A stretch of 29,566 nucleotides of DNA from JBOHCT01 sp050699055 (GTDB lineage: Bacteria; Actinomycetota; Actinomycetes; Streptosporangiales; JBOHCT01): positions 1 through 29,566 of the forward strand of contig JBOHCT010000026.1 in assembly GCA_050699055.1 (NCBI GenBank), in the 5' to 3' direction. The translations under genes were made by a program, and so were the position numbers. The notes under the pieces were generated by a model, which was not told the DNA's origin, ran no database searches, and saw only the letters and a program-made list of their open reading frames with translations. Positions 1-8,236 of this stretch are shown here, one piece after another (the stretch's first letter is position 1; the number at the start of each line of letters is the position of its first letter).

Positions 1-140
1 ATCGCCGCGCCCTTCGTCTGCCCGGGAGCCTGCCGCTTCCGACGCGATTCGCGCAGCCGCGCCCAGGATTTCGGTCTTGACCCGGCAACCTGTCGTCTCT
101 AGCGTCTCGGAATATCAACCGCTGCCGGGGAGGTGCGATC

Positions 141-971
141 ATGGGTCGGCTGGACGGGAAGGTCGCTGTCGTCACCGGGGCCGCCCGAGGTCAGGGACGC
201 TCCCACGCCGTGACCCTCGCCCGCGAAGGCGCCGAGGTCGTCGCGGTCGACATCTGCGAACAGGTCTCCACCGTCCCCTACGCGATGTCCACCCCTGATG
301 ATCTCGCGAAGACCGCGAAGCTGGTCGAGGACCTCGGCCGGCGGGTCGTCGCCAGGGAAGCCGACGTCCGTGACTACGACCAGGTCAAGGCCGCGGTGGA
401 TGCGGGCCTCGCGGAGCTCGGCCACATCGACATCCTGCTCGCCAATGCGGGCATCGCCGGTTACGCACAGGCGTGGGAACTCTCCGAGCAGCAGTGGCGG
501 GACGTGCTCGACACCAATCTCACCGGCGTCTGGCACGCCGTGAAGGCAACCGTGCCCGCGATGATCGAACGCGGCCGCGGCGGGGCGATCGTCCTCACCA
601 GCTCGACGGCGGGGCTCAAGGGGCTCGCGAACACCGCGCACTACACCGCCGCCAAGCACGGTGTCGTCGGGCTCATGCGTACGCTCGCCAACGAGCTCGC
701 CCCGCATCACATCCGCGTCAACACGGTCAACCCCACAGTGGTCGACACCGGCATGGTGCAGAACGACGCGACGTACCGGCTGTTCGTGCCGGACGCGGAG
801 CACCCTTCGCGGGAGGAGTTCGCGGAGACGGCCACCGAGCTCAACGCCCTGCCCGTCCCGTGGGTCGAGGCCGGCGACATCAGCAACGCCGTCCTCTGGC
901 TCGTCTCGGACGAGGCGCGATACGTCACGGGCGTCACACTCCCGATCGACGCGGGTTTCATGGCCAAGTGA
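141..971 (+). CDS. Mycofactocin-type short-chain dehydrogenase/reductase (SDR)
   Basis: A 276-residue classical SDR that should oxidise or reduce an alcohol/carbonyl with a nicotinamide cofactor in the cytosol. Visible motifs are the dinucleotide fold TGAARGQGRSHA (12-23), an acidic cofactor-selecting DIC (37-39, favouring NAD over NADP), NAG (102-104), Asn126, and the catalytic Ser154/155, Tyr168 and Lys172. The extended N-terminal glycine motif, the VDIC turn and the insertion around residues 42-53 are typical of the mycofactocin-coupled subfamily, whose members hold NAD tightly and pass electrons to the peptide-derived cofactor mycofactocin. No mycofactocin biosynthesis genes are in the window. 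The ATG follows a strong GGGGAGG ribosome site. It converges on the next gene with only 3 bases between stops. The substrate is unknown; the P450 and lactonase neighbours suggest a catabolic alcohol. Confidence 0.9.
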   Translation: MGRLDGKVAVVTGAARGQGRSHAVTLAREGAEVVAVDICEQVSTVPYAMSTPDDLAKTAKLVEDLGRRVVAREADVRDYDQVKAAVDAGLAELGHIDILLANAGIAGYAQAWELSEQQWRDVLDTNLTGVWHAVKATVPAMIERGRGGAIVLTSSTAGLKGLANTAHYTAAKHGVVGLMRTLANELAPHHIRVNTVNPTVVDTGMVQNDATYRLFVPDAEHPSREEFAETATELNALPVPWVEAGDISNAVLWLVSDEARYVTGVTLPIDAGFMAK

Positions 972-974
972 GCC

Positions 975-1901
975 CTAGCCGGGAAAGACCCGCGCTCCCG
1001 CGGGAGCATAGGGGCGCTGGGGTACGCGGAACCACCCGTGGCTGTGCAGCGGGCAACGGCCGGCCTGCACGGCCCTCCCACCGGCACCGCCGTGTACGAG
1101 GACCCTGGACGCCCAGCGCAGCCGACGCCGGGCGACAAGCAGAACCACGATGCCGAGCACCGTTACCGCGCCCCACTGCGGCCTGGGGCCGAAGCTCGCC
1201 GGCCGCCGGTAACCGCCCTTGAGCAGACCCGCGTCACGCTCGAAATGGTTGCGTGGCCCGGGAAAGAACACCTCGTCAACGCCGTACAGGACGGGCAGCG
1301 CGAGCGGGCCTCCGGCCAGGGTCAGTACGGTCCACTGGCTCACGTGCCGCGCCTCGTGGGCGGCCAGTGCCTGTGCGCGCCAGATGGTGAGCAGCGGCTG
1401 CACACGCGTGAGGAAGATGTCACCGACCGTCGTCCCTCCGACCTTCTCTCCCGCGCTCGGCAGGAAGGCGACGGTCATGGGGCCGACGTCGCAGAGGGCC
1501 ATGCCGCGTGTCCTCGCGTACAGATAGGCCACCCCGGCGGGCGGGGCGGTCACCACCTCTCTTGTCGTGAGCCATGCCTGGGGAGGGTGCCGCGGCGGCG
1601 GTAGCGGGACCTGGAGACCCACCGCGTACCACTCGGCCCCGCACCCGGGCGGGGTGACGGAATTGCCCATCTGCGCCACACGCGCCCCCGAGGCGGCCAA
1701 GGTCAGCAACGAGACAAGCGCGACAAGCGCTCCCTGCCACCGATAACGCCGCCGACACATGCCGCACCGCTGTGCCTTGCGCACACGCCGATCATGAAGC
1801 GGCGGGAGCGCGAGTATCAGACCGAAAACGCCGAGGGAGAGCGCGAGGACGCAGGCCCACAGCAGGCGACCAGCGCACTCAGCGACCCGCCCTCCCCGCA
1901 C
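975..1901 (-). CDS. Membrane protein with HEXXH motif (putative zincin-like)
   Basis: A 308-residue protein of unrecognised function. Hydrophobic segments lie near residues 13-33, 55-72 and 243-258, with a long predicted extracytoplasmic stretch between the last two. In that stretch is AHEARHVSQW (181-190), a literal HEXXH zinc-peptidase signature (His182, Glu183, His186), followed 35 residues later by NHFERDAGL with Glu221 as a possible third ligand. A small cysteine pair, CGMC, sits at 46-49. Weakly related actinobacterial membrane proteins carry similar E-x-R-H-x-x-Q-W and FERxAGLxxGGY motifs; whether they are active proteases is not established. The C-terminal tail is Arg/Gly-rich and low in complexity. 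A 14-bp perfect palindrome at 994-1007 lies in the 3' end and could help terminate both converging genes. The start is the longest ORF start and is uncertain. Confidence 0.6.
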   Translation of the reverse strand: MRGGRVAECAGRLLWACVLALSLGVFGLILALPPLHDRRVRKAQRCGMCRRRYRWQGALVALVSLLTLAASGARVAQMGNSVTPPGCGAEWYAVGLQVPLPPPRHPPQAWLTTREVVTAPPAGVAYLYARTRGMALCDVGPMTVAFLPSAGEKVGGTTVGDIFLTRVQPLLTIWRAQALAAHEARHVSQWTVLTLAGGPLALPVLYGVDEVFFPGPRNHFERDAGLLKGGYRRPASFGPRPQWGAVTVLGIVVLLVARRRLRWASRVLVHGGAGGRAVQAGRCPLHSHGWFRVPQRPYAPAGARVFPG

Positions 1902-2076
1902 GCGTCTCTTCGCCTCCGCCCGGCCTCTGGTCTCGCTCTCGGTCTACCCTCACAATTCATGACTTATCGCCCCGCGGCTACGCAAGGCCCGCTGAGCGGC
2001 GGGGGAGGCTGAGGGCTCAGTAACCCCTCTCGGTCCGTGATCTGTCTCCGCGGTCCCGGGGCCTAGTGATCCGCAC

Positions 2077-3306
2077 TCAAACCGCCGGCGGGGATTCGGC
2101 GGCGACCAGACGCACAGGCATCTCCTTGATCCCGTTGATGAAGTTGGACCGCAGCCGCCGCGTCTCCCCGGCCGCCAGCTCCACCCGGTCGACGCGGTGC
2201 AGCAACGTACGGAACATCACCTGGATCTCCAGCCGCGCCAGGTGGCTGCCGAGGCAGAAGTGTGGGCCCCCGCCGCCGAAGCCGACATGGGGGTTCGGGC
2301 TGCGTGCGATGTCGAAGGCATCCGGGTCGGCGAACACCGACTCGTCGCGGTTGGCCGAGGGGTAGAACATGACGACCTTCTCCCCCTGCCTGATCGGCTG
2401 GCCCGCGACCTCGGCATCGCGCAGGGCGGTCCGGCGGAACTGCGTGATCGGCGAGACCCAGCGGACGATCTCGTCGGCGGCCGTCGCGAGCAGCGTCCGA
2501 TCGGCCTTGAGCCGGGCCCACTGGTCGGGGTGCTCGACCAGGGCGAGCATGCCGCCGGATATCGCGTTCCGTGTCGTCTCGTTGCCGGCGACGGCGAGCA
2601 GCACGAAGAACATCCCGAACTCGAGCTCGGACAGCTCCTTTCCGCCCTCGTCGGGCCCGGCGAGCTTGCTGACGATGTCGTCGGCCGGGCAGCGCCGCTT
2701 CCGCTCCCCCAGGGCGGCGGCGTAGTTCAGGATCTCCGCCGCCGCATCCGTCCCGTCTGCCGGGCTCGTCCCGTACTCGGCGTCGCCAGAACCGATCATG
2801 CGGTTGGACCAGGTGAAGATCCTGCGGCGGTCCTCGTGCGGGACGCCCATGAGCTCGGCGATCACGGCGAGAGGGAGCTCAGCGGCGACCGCGGTGACGA
2901 AGTCGCACTCGCCGCGCTCGACGGCACGGTCCACGATGTCGACGGAAATCGCCTCGATCCGCTCCTCGAGCCGTCCGACCATCCGTGGGGTGAACCCCCG
3001 GTTGACGAGGCCGCGCAGCCGCGTGTGGTCCGGCGGGTCCAGGTTGAGCATCATGAGGCGTTGCCGTGCCAGCGCCTCGTCGTCGGGTTCCCACAGCATG
3101 CAGCTTCTCGCGTACGAGGAGAAGGTCTCCGGGTCGCGGGAGACTCGTACGACGTCGGCGTGCCTGGTCAGTGCCCAGAACCCACCCGCCTGCGGGTCTG
3201 GGTGGTAGTAGACGGGAGCCCGCGCCCGCAGCAGGGCGAAGTCCTCGTGGGGGACACCTGTGAGGTAGCGGTCGGGGTCGGTGAGATCGAGTCCGGTCAG
3301 CGCCAT
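2077..3306 (-). CDS. Cytochrome P450 (sterol/lipid-type bacterial CYP)
   Basis: A 409-residue soluble P450, normal length for a bacterial class I enzyme that receives electrons from a small ferredoxin. Visible motifs are the C-helix DPPDHTRLR (90-98), the I-helix oxygen-activating AGNETT (240-245), the K-helix ExxR (Glu279-Arg282), and the heme loop FGGGGPHFCLG (343-353) with proximal ligand Cys351. The NGIKEMPVR stretch near the C terminus and the MLNLDPPDH segment resemble the CYP124/125/142 group, which hydroxylates sterol side chains and branched lipids in mycobacteria. That group assignment is inference from motif style. It lies 18 bases downstream of the ferredoxin gene on the same strand, so the two form an electron-transfer operon. 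Both are probably controlled by the KstR-type operator upstream of the ferredoxin. Confidence 0.95.
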   Translation of the reverse strand: MALTGLDLTDPDRYLTGVPHEDFALLRARAPVYYHPDPQAGGFWALTRHADVVRVSRDPETFSSYARSCMLWEPDDEALARQRLMMLNLDPPDHTRLRGLVNRGFTPRMVGRLEERIEAISVDIVDRAVERGECDFVTAVAAELPLAVIAELMGVPHEDRRRIFTWSNRMIGSGDAEYGTSPADGTDAAAEILNYAAALGERKRRCPADDIVSKLAGPDEGGKELSELEFGMFFVLLAVAGNETTRNAISGGMLALVEHPDQWARLKADRTLLATAADEIVRWVSPITQFRRTALRDAEVAGQPIRQGEKVVMFYPSANRDESVFADPDAFDIARSPNPHVGFGGGGPHFCLGSHLARLEIQVMFRTLLHRVDRVELAAGETRRLRSNFINGIKEMPVRLVAAESPPAV

Positions 3307-3324
3307 GGTCGTACCTCCGCGGGA

Positions 3325-3519
3325 TCAGTCCTCGCTCAGCGAAAGAGCGAGCTTCGGACATGAGGCGACAGCGAACCTGACATCGTCCGCCCGGTCGGCG
3401 GATGGCTCGGCCACGCGAATATGCAGCACGTCCTCGTCGTCCAGCTCGAAGACGTCGGGAGCGATACCCGTGCACACGGCGTTGGCCTCACAGAGGGCCA
3501 GGTCGACCTCGACACGCAT
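3325..3519 (-). CDS. 3Fe-4S-type ferredoxin
   Basis: A 64-residue acidic ferredoxin, the likely electron donor of the adjacent P450. Cluster ligands visible are Cys10, Cys16 (C-E-A-N-A-V-C) and Cys54 followed by Pro. The residue replacing the second cysteine of a 4Fe-4S motif is Asn/Ala, so a [3Fe-4S] cluster is expected, as is usual for P450-linked actinobacterial ferredoxins. The ATG at 3519 was chosen over a longer frame (to 3576) because AGAGGAA lies at good spacing and the protein then starts with the family-typical MRVEVD. The longer frame would also extend to the edge of the operator. No dedicated ferredoxin reductase is in the window. Confidence 0.92.
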   Translation of the reverse strand: MRVEVDLALCEANAVCTGIAPDVFELDDEDVLHIRVAEPSADRADDVRFAVASCPKLALSLSED

Positions 3520-3577
3520 CGGCGCGTTCCTCTCGGTCCGATCGAGTTCGCCACGAGCTGTGGCATGCCGTTCCAAT

Positions 3578-3591
3578 TAGAACACGTTCTA
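3578..3591. promoter_or_regulatory. KstR-type operator between ferredoxin-P450 and TetR genes
   Basis: The 14-mer TAGAACACGTTCTA has perfect 6-bp arms (TAGAAC/GTTCTA) around a 2-bp centre. It fits the published mycobacterial KstR consensus TnnAACnnGTTnnA at every fixed position. It lies in the divergent intergenic region, about 60 bp upstream of the ferredoxin start and upstream of the TetR gene, so one repressor could control both directions. Confidence 0.85.
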
Positions 3592-3719
3592 TTATTCGAC
3601 AACTACCGCAGTACAAAGATCATGAACGGACTACACTCATGTCCGTCGGCGAACGGTCACGAAGATCTGACGACAGGCCCGGCTCAACTCGTCGGCCGAC
3701 GAAGAGGAGCACACCCGCT

Positions 3720-4313
3720 GTGGGCACGCACGTGGCCCCTGCCCCCGCCCGCACTCACGTCCAGGCCAGACGCCGGGAACGCATCGTACGGACCGCGGCC
3801 GCGCTGGCCTCGCGCGGCGGCATCGACGCGATGCAGATGCGGGCGGTGGCCGAGCGTGCGGGCGTGGCGCTCGGCACCCTGTACCGCTACTTCCCCTCGA
3901 AGATGGACCTGCTCGTCGCCATCATCTCCGAGGAGCTGAACCTGCTCGAGGCCAGCATCGAGCATCGGCCCCCCACGGCGTCGGCCCCGTCCGCGCGAGC
4001 GGTCGACGTCCTCATGCGCGCGACGCGGAGCCTGATGCGCGACCCGGAGTTCGCCGAGGGGGTGCTGCGCGCGATGGTCTTCACCGAGGGCGAGGTCGGG
4101 ATGGAGTTCGGGGACCGGATCGGACGCCTGCTCCTGCGGGTCGCCTTCGGGGTCGGCGGCGACACCGAGCTCGACGCGACGCGACTCGTCGTGTGCCGGC
4201 TGCTGCAGGGTGTGTGGCTGTCCGAGCTGCTGGGCCTGCTGAGGGGCCGGCGAACCATGGCGGAGGCGGAGTCACACTTGCGGCTCGGCGCCGAGCGTCT
4301 ACTCGCCCCTTGA
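3720..4313 (+). CDS. KstR-like TetR-family repressor
   Basis: A TetR regulator whose DNA-binding domain strongly resembles KstR, the cholesterol-catabolism repressor of mycobacteria: the run QMRAVAERAGVALGTLYRYF, then PSK, and a C-terminal VWLSELLGLL segment. KstR responds to CoA thioesters of sterol catabolites; the ligand here is inferred, not shown. The frame is open from an ATG at 3639 (224 residues). The GTG at 3720 (197 residues) is preferred because GAGGAG sits 10 bases upstream and it matches the roughly 200-residue family length. The extra N-terminal 27 residues would be disordered and Arg/Pro-rich. It is divergent from ferredoxin-P450 across a perfect KstR box and lies about 90 bases upstream of, and co-directional with, the acyl-CoA synthetase operon. 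Confidence 0.88.
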   Translation: MGTHVAPAPARTHVQARRRERIVRTAAALASRGGIDAMQMRAVAERAGVALGTLYRYFPSKMDLLVAIISEELNLLEASIEHRPPTASAPSARAVDVLMRATRSLMRDPEFAEGVLRAMVFTEGEVGMEFGDRIGRLLLRVAFGVGGDTELDATRLVVCRLLQGVWLSELLGLLRGRRTMAEAESHLRLGAERLLAP

Positions 4314-4406
4314 CCGAGCCCGGCCACCGCGTGAGGCTGAAGAAGAGCTAGATGCCTCGCGGGTGGCTTGGCGACGACGGACGCGGAGGTCAGTGGTGGG
4401 CAAGTG

Positions 4407-6074
4407 ATGGGTTTCTACGACGAGCGGCCTTGGCTGTCTCTGTACGGGCCGGGTAAGCCGGCGGATATCACGCCGGAGTTCGGCGACGCGGTGTCGATGT
4501 GGCGGGCGAGCGTCGACCGGGCAAGTGAGGGTGGCACTGATCGGCCGTTTTTGCATTACTTCGATACCACCCACACTGTGGCGGCCGTCGACGCCGACAG
4601 CGACGCGCTGGCGGTGGCGCTCGCCGAGCGGGGGATCGGTCGCGGCGACCGCGTTGCCATCTACCTGCAGAACGTCCCCCAGTTCGTGATCGCGATGCTG
4701 GCGGTGTGGAAGCTCGCCGGCATCGTGGTGCCGGTCAACCCGATGCTGAAGGAACGGGAGCTGGCCTACGTCCTCGCCGACTCCGGTGCCGCGGCACTGA
4801 TCAGCCTGCAAGCCCTGTGGCGCGAGGTAGCGGCCAAGGTGGTCGGCGACGTCCCGACGCGCGTCTCGATGACCACCAGCCCGCTGGACTACCTCGACGG
4901 GCCGACACCGCCCTTGCTCACCTCGATGGAGCGTATCGAGGCGCCCGGCACCGATGACCTCGTCACCCTGGTGCGGGCCTACGCGGGACGGCGACCCGAC
5001 CCGGTGGCGCTGACCGCCGGCGACATCGCGATGCTGACCTACACCTCCGGCACCACCGGCGAGCCGAAGGGGGCGATGAGCACGCACGGCAACGTGGCGT
5101 TCAACGCCCAGGCGTACCGCGACTGGATGGACCTCACCGGCGACGACGTGGTGCTCGCCGGGGCGCCGCTGTTTCACATCACCGGCCTGATCGGCCACAT
5201 CGCCGTCGCCATGCTCGTGCCGATGCCGATGGCGCTGTCGTACCGCTTCGACCCGGCGACGATCAACGAGATGGCCGAGCGGCACCGGGCCACGTTCACC
5301 GTGATGGCGATCACCGCGTTCACCGCGATGATGAACGACCCCTCGATCCGCGAACGCGACCTGCAGGCGCTGGCCAAGTGCTACAGCGGCGGCGCGCCGA
5401 TCGCCCCGTCCATCGTGGAACGGTTCGAGGCCGAGGCCGGCTGCTACATCCACAACATCTACGGGCTGACCGAGACCAACTCCCCCTCCCACGGCGTGCC
5501 GATAGGCCGTCGTGCCCCCGTCGACCCCACCAGCGGCGCCCTGTCGATCGGGGTGCCGATGTTCAACAACGTCGTCCGCATCGTCGACGAGGACGGCGCC
5601 GACCTTCCGCCAGGCGAGGTCGGCGAGATCGCGACCAGCGGTCCTGAGGTCGTGCCCGGCTACTGGAACAAGCCAGACGCCACCAAGCACACCATCCGCG
5701 ACGGTGAGCTGCGCACCGGCGATGTGGGCTTCATGGACCCCGACGGCTGGTTCTACGTCGTCGACCGGAAGAAAGACATGATCAACGCCGCCGGTTACAA
5801 GGTGTGGCCCCGCGAGGTCGAAGACGTCCTCGTCGAACACCCCGCCGTCCGCGAGGCCGCCGTCATCGGCGTCCCCGACACCTACCGCGGCGAAACCGTC
5901 AAAGCCTACGTCAGCCTCCGCTCCGGCCAGCAGGCAGACACCGACGAGCTGATCGCGTTCTGCAGGGAGCGCATGGCCGCCTACAAGTACCCACGCCAGG
6001 TGGAGATCCTGGACGAACTGCCCAAGACCCCCACCGGCAAACTGCTGCGCCGCGAGCTACGCGAGCAGGCGTAG
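4407..6074 (+). CDS. Acyl-CoA synthetase (ANL superfamily, class I adenylate-forming)
   Basis: A 555-residue AMP-forming ligase that should activate a carboxylic acid to an acyl-adenylate and then a CoA thioester. From this start the visible motifs are the phosphate loop YTSGTTGEPKG (212-222), YGLTETN (352-358), RTGD (436-439), the hinge DRKKDMINAAGYKVWP (453-468) and the C-terminal catalytic Lys545 in PTGK. Residues around 254-263 (PLFHITGLIG) belong to the acyl pocket. The frame extends upstream to a TTG at 4368, but the ATG at 4407 begins the family-typical MGFYDERPW and has GGTGGG just upstream. It is the first gene of a tight four-gene run, which suggests it loads the acid product of the pathway onto CoA. 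Substrate class is not resolvable: fatty, cyclic or steroid-side-chain acids are all possible. Confidence 0.92.
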   Translation: MGFYDERPWLSLYGPGKPADITPEFGDAVSMWRASVDRASEGGTDRPFLHYFDTTHTVAAVDADSDALAVALAERGIGRGDRVAIYLQNVPQFVIAMLAVWKLAGIVVPVNPMLKERELAYVLADSGAAALISLQALWREVAAKVVGDVPTRVSMTTSPLDYLDGPTPPLLTSMERIEAPGTDDLVTLVRAYAGRRPDPVALTAGDIAMLTYTSGTTGEPKGAMSTHGNVAFNAQAYRDWMDLTGDDVVLAGAPLFHITGLIGHIAVAMLVPMPMALSYRFDPATINEMAERHRATFTVMAITAFTAMMNDPSIRERDLQALAKCYSGGAPIAPSIVERFEAEAGCYIHNIYGLTETNSPSHGVPIGRRAPVDPTSGALSIGVPMFNNVVRIVDEDGADLPPGEVGEIATSGPEVVPGYWNKPDATKHTIRDGELRTGDVGFMDPDGWFYVVDRKKDMINAAGYKVWPREVEDVLVEHPAVREAAVIGVPDTYRGETVKAYVSLRSGQQADTDELIAFCRERMAAYKYPRQVEILDELPKTPTGKLLRRELREQA

Positions 6075-6110
6075 AGCCACGTCGGAGAACCCGACCCGAA
6101 GGGGGAAGCG

Positions 6111-6935
6111 ATGCCAGGCAAGACCCCAGACAAGACCACGGTCCACATCCTGGGCTGCGGCACCATGCACTGTGACCTCACCTGGCTGCTGCTGCAGCCG
6201 GGGCGGGCTATCGCCGACCGGTCGAACCCACACAAGCCGGCGGAGTGGATCGAGTGCCCCTGCCACGCCGTCGTGGTCGACCATCCCGAGGGCAGGCTGC
6301 TGTGGGACACCAGCTGCCCCCGCGACTGGGAGACGCACTGGAAAGAAACCGGGCTGCAGGAGTTCTTCCCGTACGACAACGTCAGCGAGGAAGAGTATCT
6401 CGACTCCCGCCTGCGTCAGCTCGATCTGTCGGTCTCCGACTTCGACATGGTCGTGCTCAGCCACCTGCACTTCGACCACTGCGGCAACGCGCAGCTGTTC
6501 GCGAACAGCGGTGCCCGGATGATCTGCAGCAAGCCGGAGTACGACGGCGCGTTCGGCTTCGACGGCGCGTTCAAGGCCGCGCACATCAAGGCCGACTACG
6601 ACGGGTTGCCCTGGGAGACGGTCGACGGCGACACCGAGCTGCTGCCCGGGGTGCGGGTCCTGCAGACCCCAGGTCACACCTGGGGGACGATGTCGCTGCA
6701 GGTCGACCTGGCGGACAGCGGCCCGATGATCTTCACCTCGGACGCGATCTACATGCAGGCCAGCTACGGGCCGCCGCCGGTCGGCGCGGGCATCGTCTAC
6801 GACAGCCTGGCGTGGCTCGCGTCGGTGGAGAAGATCCGTTCGATCGCGGAGAAGACCAACCCGACCCTCGTGTTCGGCCACGACCCGGACCAGATCCACG
6901 ACCTGCGGCTGGCGCCGCAGGGCTCGTACACGTGA
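6111..6935 (+). CDS. Metallo-beta-lactamase-fold hydrolase, N-acyl-homoserine lactonase/gamma-lactonase family
   Basis: A 274-residue cytosolic hydrolase related to AttM/BlcC and AiiA lactonases. The dinuclear zinc site is complete: SHLHFDHCG gives His118, His120, Asp122 and His123; PGHT gives His189; SDAIY gives Asp211; FGHD gives His257. The expected reaction is opening of a lactone ring to a hydroxy acid. It starts 36 bases after the synthetase stop behind AGGGGGAAG, and ends 9 bases before the iron alcohol dehydrogenase, so the three are almost certainly co-transcribed. In Agrobacterium, BlcC opens gamma-butyrolactone and the neighbouring Fe-type dehydrogenase oxidises the resulting hydroxy acid. 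By analogy a catabolic lactone is more likely than a quorum signal, but that is inference. Confidence 0.88.
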   Translation: MPGKTPDKTTVHILGCGTMHCDLTWLLLQPGRAIADRSNPHKPAEWIECPCHAVVVDHPEGRLLWDTSCPRDWETHWKETGLQEFFPYDNVSEEEYLDSRLRQLDLSVSDFDMVVLSHLHFDHCGNAQLFANSGARMICSKPEYDGAFGFDGAFKAAHIKADYDGLPWETVDGDTELLPGVRVLQTPGHTWGTMSLQVDLADSGPMIFTSDAIYMQASYGPPPVGAGIVYDSLAWLASVEKIRSIAEKTNPTLVFGHDPDQIHDLRLAPQGSYT

Positions 6936-6944
6936 GGAGCGATC

Positions 6945-8222
6945 ATGCCGGAGATGTTGACGGAGACGGTGTTCACCTGGGGTGCGCCGCCGGTGAAGTT
7001 CGGGCCGGGGGCGGTGGACGAGCTGGCGTTCGACTGTGAGCAGCTCGGCCTGGAGCGCGTGCTGGTGGTGACCGATCCGAGGATCGCGGAGGCGGGGATC
7101 GCCCAGCGGGTGGCCGACGGGCTGGAGGCGGGATCGGTGAAGGCGACGGTCTTCGACCGCGCCCGCGTGGAGCCGACGGACCGCAGCTTCGCCGAGGCCG
7201 TGGACTTCGCCAAAGGCAGCGACTGGGACGGGTTCATCGCCGTGGGCGGCGGGTCGTCGATCGACACCGCCAAGGCCATCAACCTGATGACCACCTACCC
7301 CGGCGAGGTGATGGACTACGTCAACAAGCCGGTCGGGGCCGGCAAGGGACCGCCGGGGCCGCTGAAGCCGCTGATCGCGGTGCCCACGACCGCGGGCACG
7401 GGCGCGGAGAGCACACCGGTGTGCGTGCTGGACATCCTCGACCTGAAGGTCAAGACCGGCATCAGCCACCCGCGGCTGCGCCCGTCGATGGCGGTCGTCG
7501 ACCCCCTAGTCACCCTCACCCTGCCGCCAGGCGTGACCGCCTCAGCCGGCATGGACGTGCTGTGCCACGCCCTGGAGTCCTACACCGCCCGCCCGTACCG
7601 CGCCTACCCGCGGAAGAGGCCGGAGCAGCGGGTGGCGTACTGCGGGTCCAACCCGATCTCCGACGCGTTCACGGAAAAGGCCCTCGGGCTGCTGGCCCGG
7701 TCGTTCCGCAAGGCTGTCATGTCAGGTCACGACCTGCAGGCCCGCAGCGACATGCTGCTCGCCGCCTCCTTCGCCGGCATGGGCTTCGGCAACGCCGGCT
7801 GCCACATCCCGCACGCCTGCGCCTACCCCATCGCCGGCCGCGTCCGCGACTACCGGCCCGCCGACTATCCCCAAGACGAACCGATGGTGCCGCACGGCCA
7901 GTCGGTGGCGGTCACCGCACCCGCGGCCTTCCGGTTCACCTACTCCACCGACGCCGACCGGCACCGGCACGTCGCGAAGCTGCTCGACCCCGGCGTCGCC
8001 GCGACCGCCCGACCAGCCGAGCAGCTACCCACCGCGATCACCGCGCTGATGCGCGACATCGGCATCCCGAACGGCATCGGCGCCCTCGGCTTCGGCGAGG
8101 CGGACATCCCCGACCTCGTCGACGGCACCCTCAAACAACAACGCCTGCTGTCCATCGCCCCACGCGACGTCCACCCCGAAGACCTTGAGGTCATCTTCCG
8201 CGAATCGGTCAGCAACTGGTGA
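6945..8222 (+). CDS. Iron-containing alcohol dehydrogenase, hydroxyacid-oxoacid transhydrogenase (HOT) type
   Basis: A 425-residue group III Fe-ADH. Visible motifs are the dinucleotide-binding GGGSSID (101-107), the PTTAGTGAE loop (147-155), and the metal ligands Asp204 and His208 (GMDVLCHALESY), a histidine in NAGCHIPHA (287 or 290), and His317 in VPHGQSVAV. Two long insertions, around 216-240 and 300-316, are characteristic of the HOT/ADHFE1 branch. HOT couples oxidation of 4-hydroxybutyrate-like acids to reduction of 2-oxoglutarate using a bound nicotinamide. It begins 9 bases after the lactonase behind GAGGAG, so the hydroxy acid released by the lactonase is its natural candidate substrate. 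Related nicotinoprotein Fe-ADHs in actinobacteria depend on mycofactocin, so the electron acceptor could also be mycofactocin rather than an oxoacid. Confidence 0.88.
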   Translation: MPEMLTETVFTWGAPPVKFGPGAVDELAFDCEQLGLERVLVVTDPRIAEAGIAQRVADGLEAGSVKATVFDRARVEPTDRSFAEAVDFAKGSDWDGFIAVGGGSSIDTAKAINLMTTYPGEVMDYVNKPVGAGKGPPGPLKPLIAVPTTAGTGAESTPVCVLDILDLKVKTGISHPRLRPSMAVVDPLVTLTLPPGVTASAGMDVLCHALESYTARPYRAYPRKRPEQRVAYCGSNPISDAFTEKALGLLARSFRKAVMSGHDLQARSDMLLAASFAGMGFGNAGCHIPHACAYPIAGRVRDYRPADYPQDEPMVPHGQSVAVTAPAAFRFTYSTDADRHRHVAKLLDPGVAATARPAEQLPTAITALMRDIGIPNGIGALGFGEADIPDLVDGTLKQQRLLSIAPRDVHPEDLEVIFRESVSNW

Positions 8223-8236
8223 GGCAGGCGAGACCC

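Noticed and set aside
1..140. A partial gene at the left edge.
   Set aside because: No frame in the first 140 bases resembles a protein; only the ribosome site of the SDR gene was recognised.
3402..3719. N-terminal extensions of the KstR-like protein to 3402 or 3639.
   Set aside because: The first crosses the operator and the ferredoxin gene; the second lacks a ribosome site and exceeds family length, though it cannot be excluded.
4299..5840. A 513-codon minus-strand open frame.
   Set aside because: It is a high-GC shadow of the acyl-CoA synthetase, rich in Arg/His/Gly and without motifs.
6057..7469. A 470-codon minus-strand open frame opposite the lactonase and Fe-ADH.
   Set aside because: Shadow frame; both plus-strand genes have complete metal-binding motifs.
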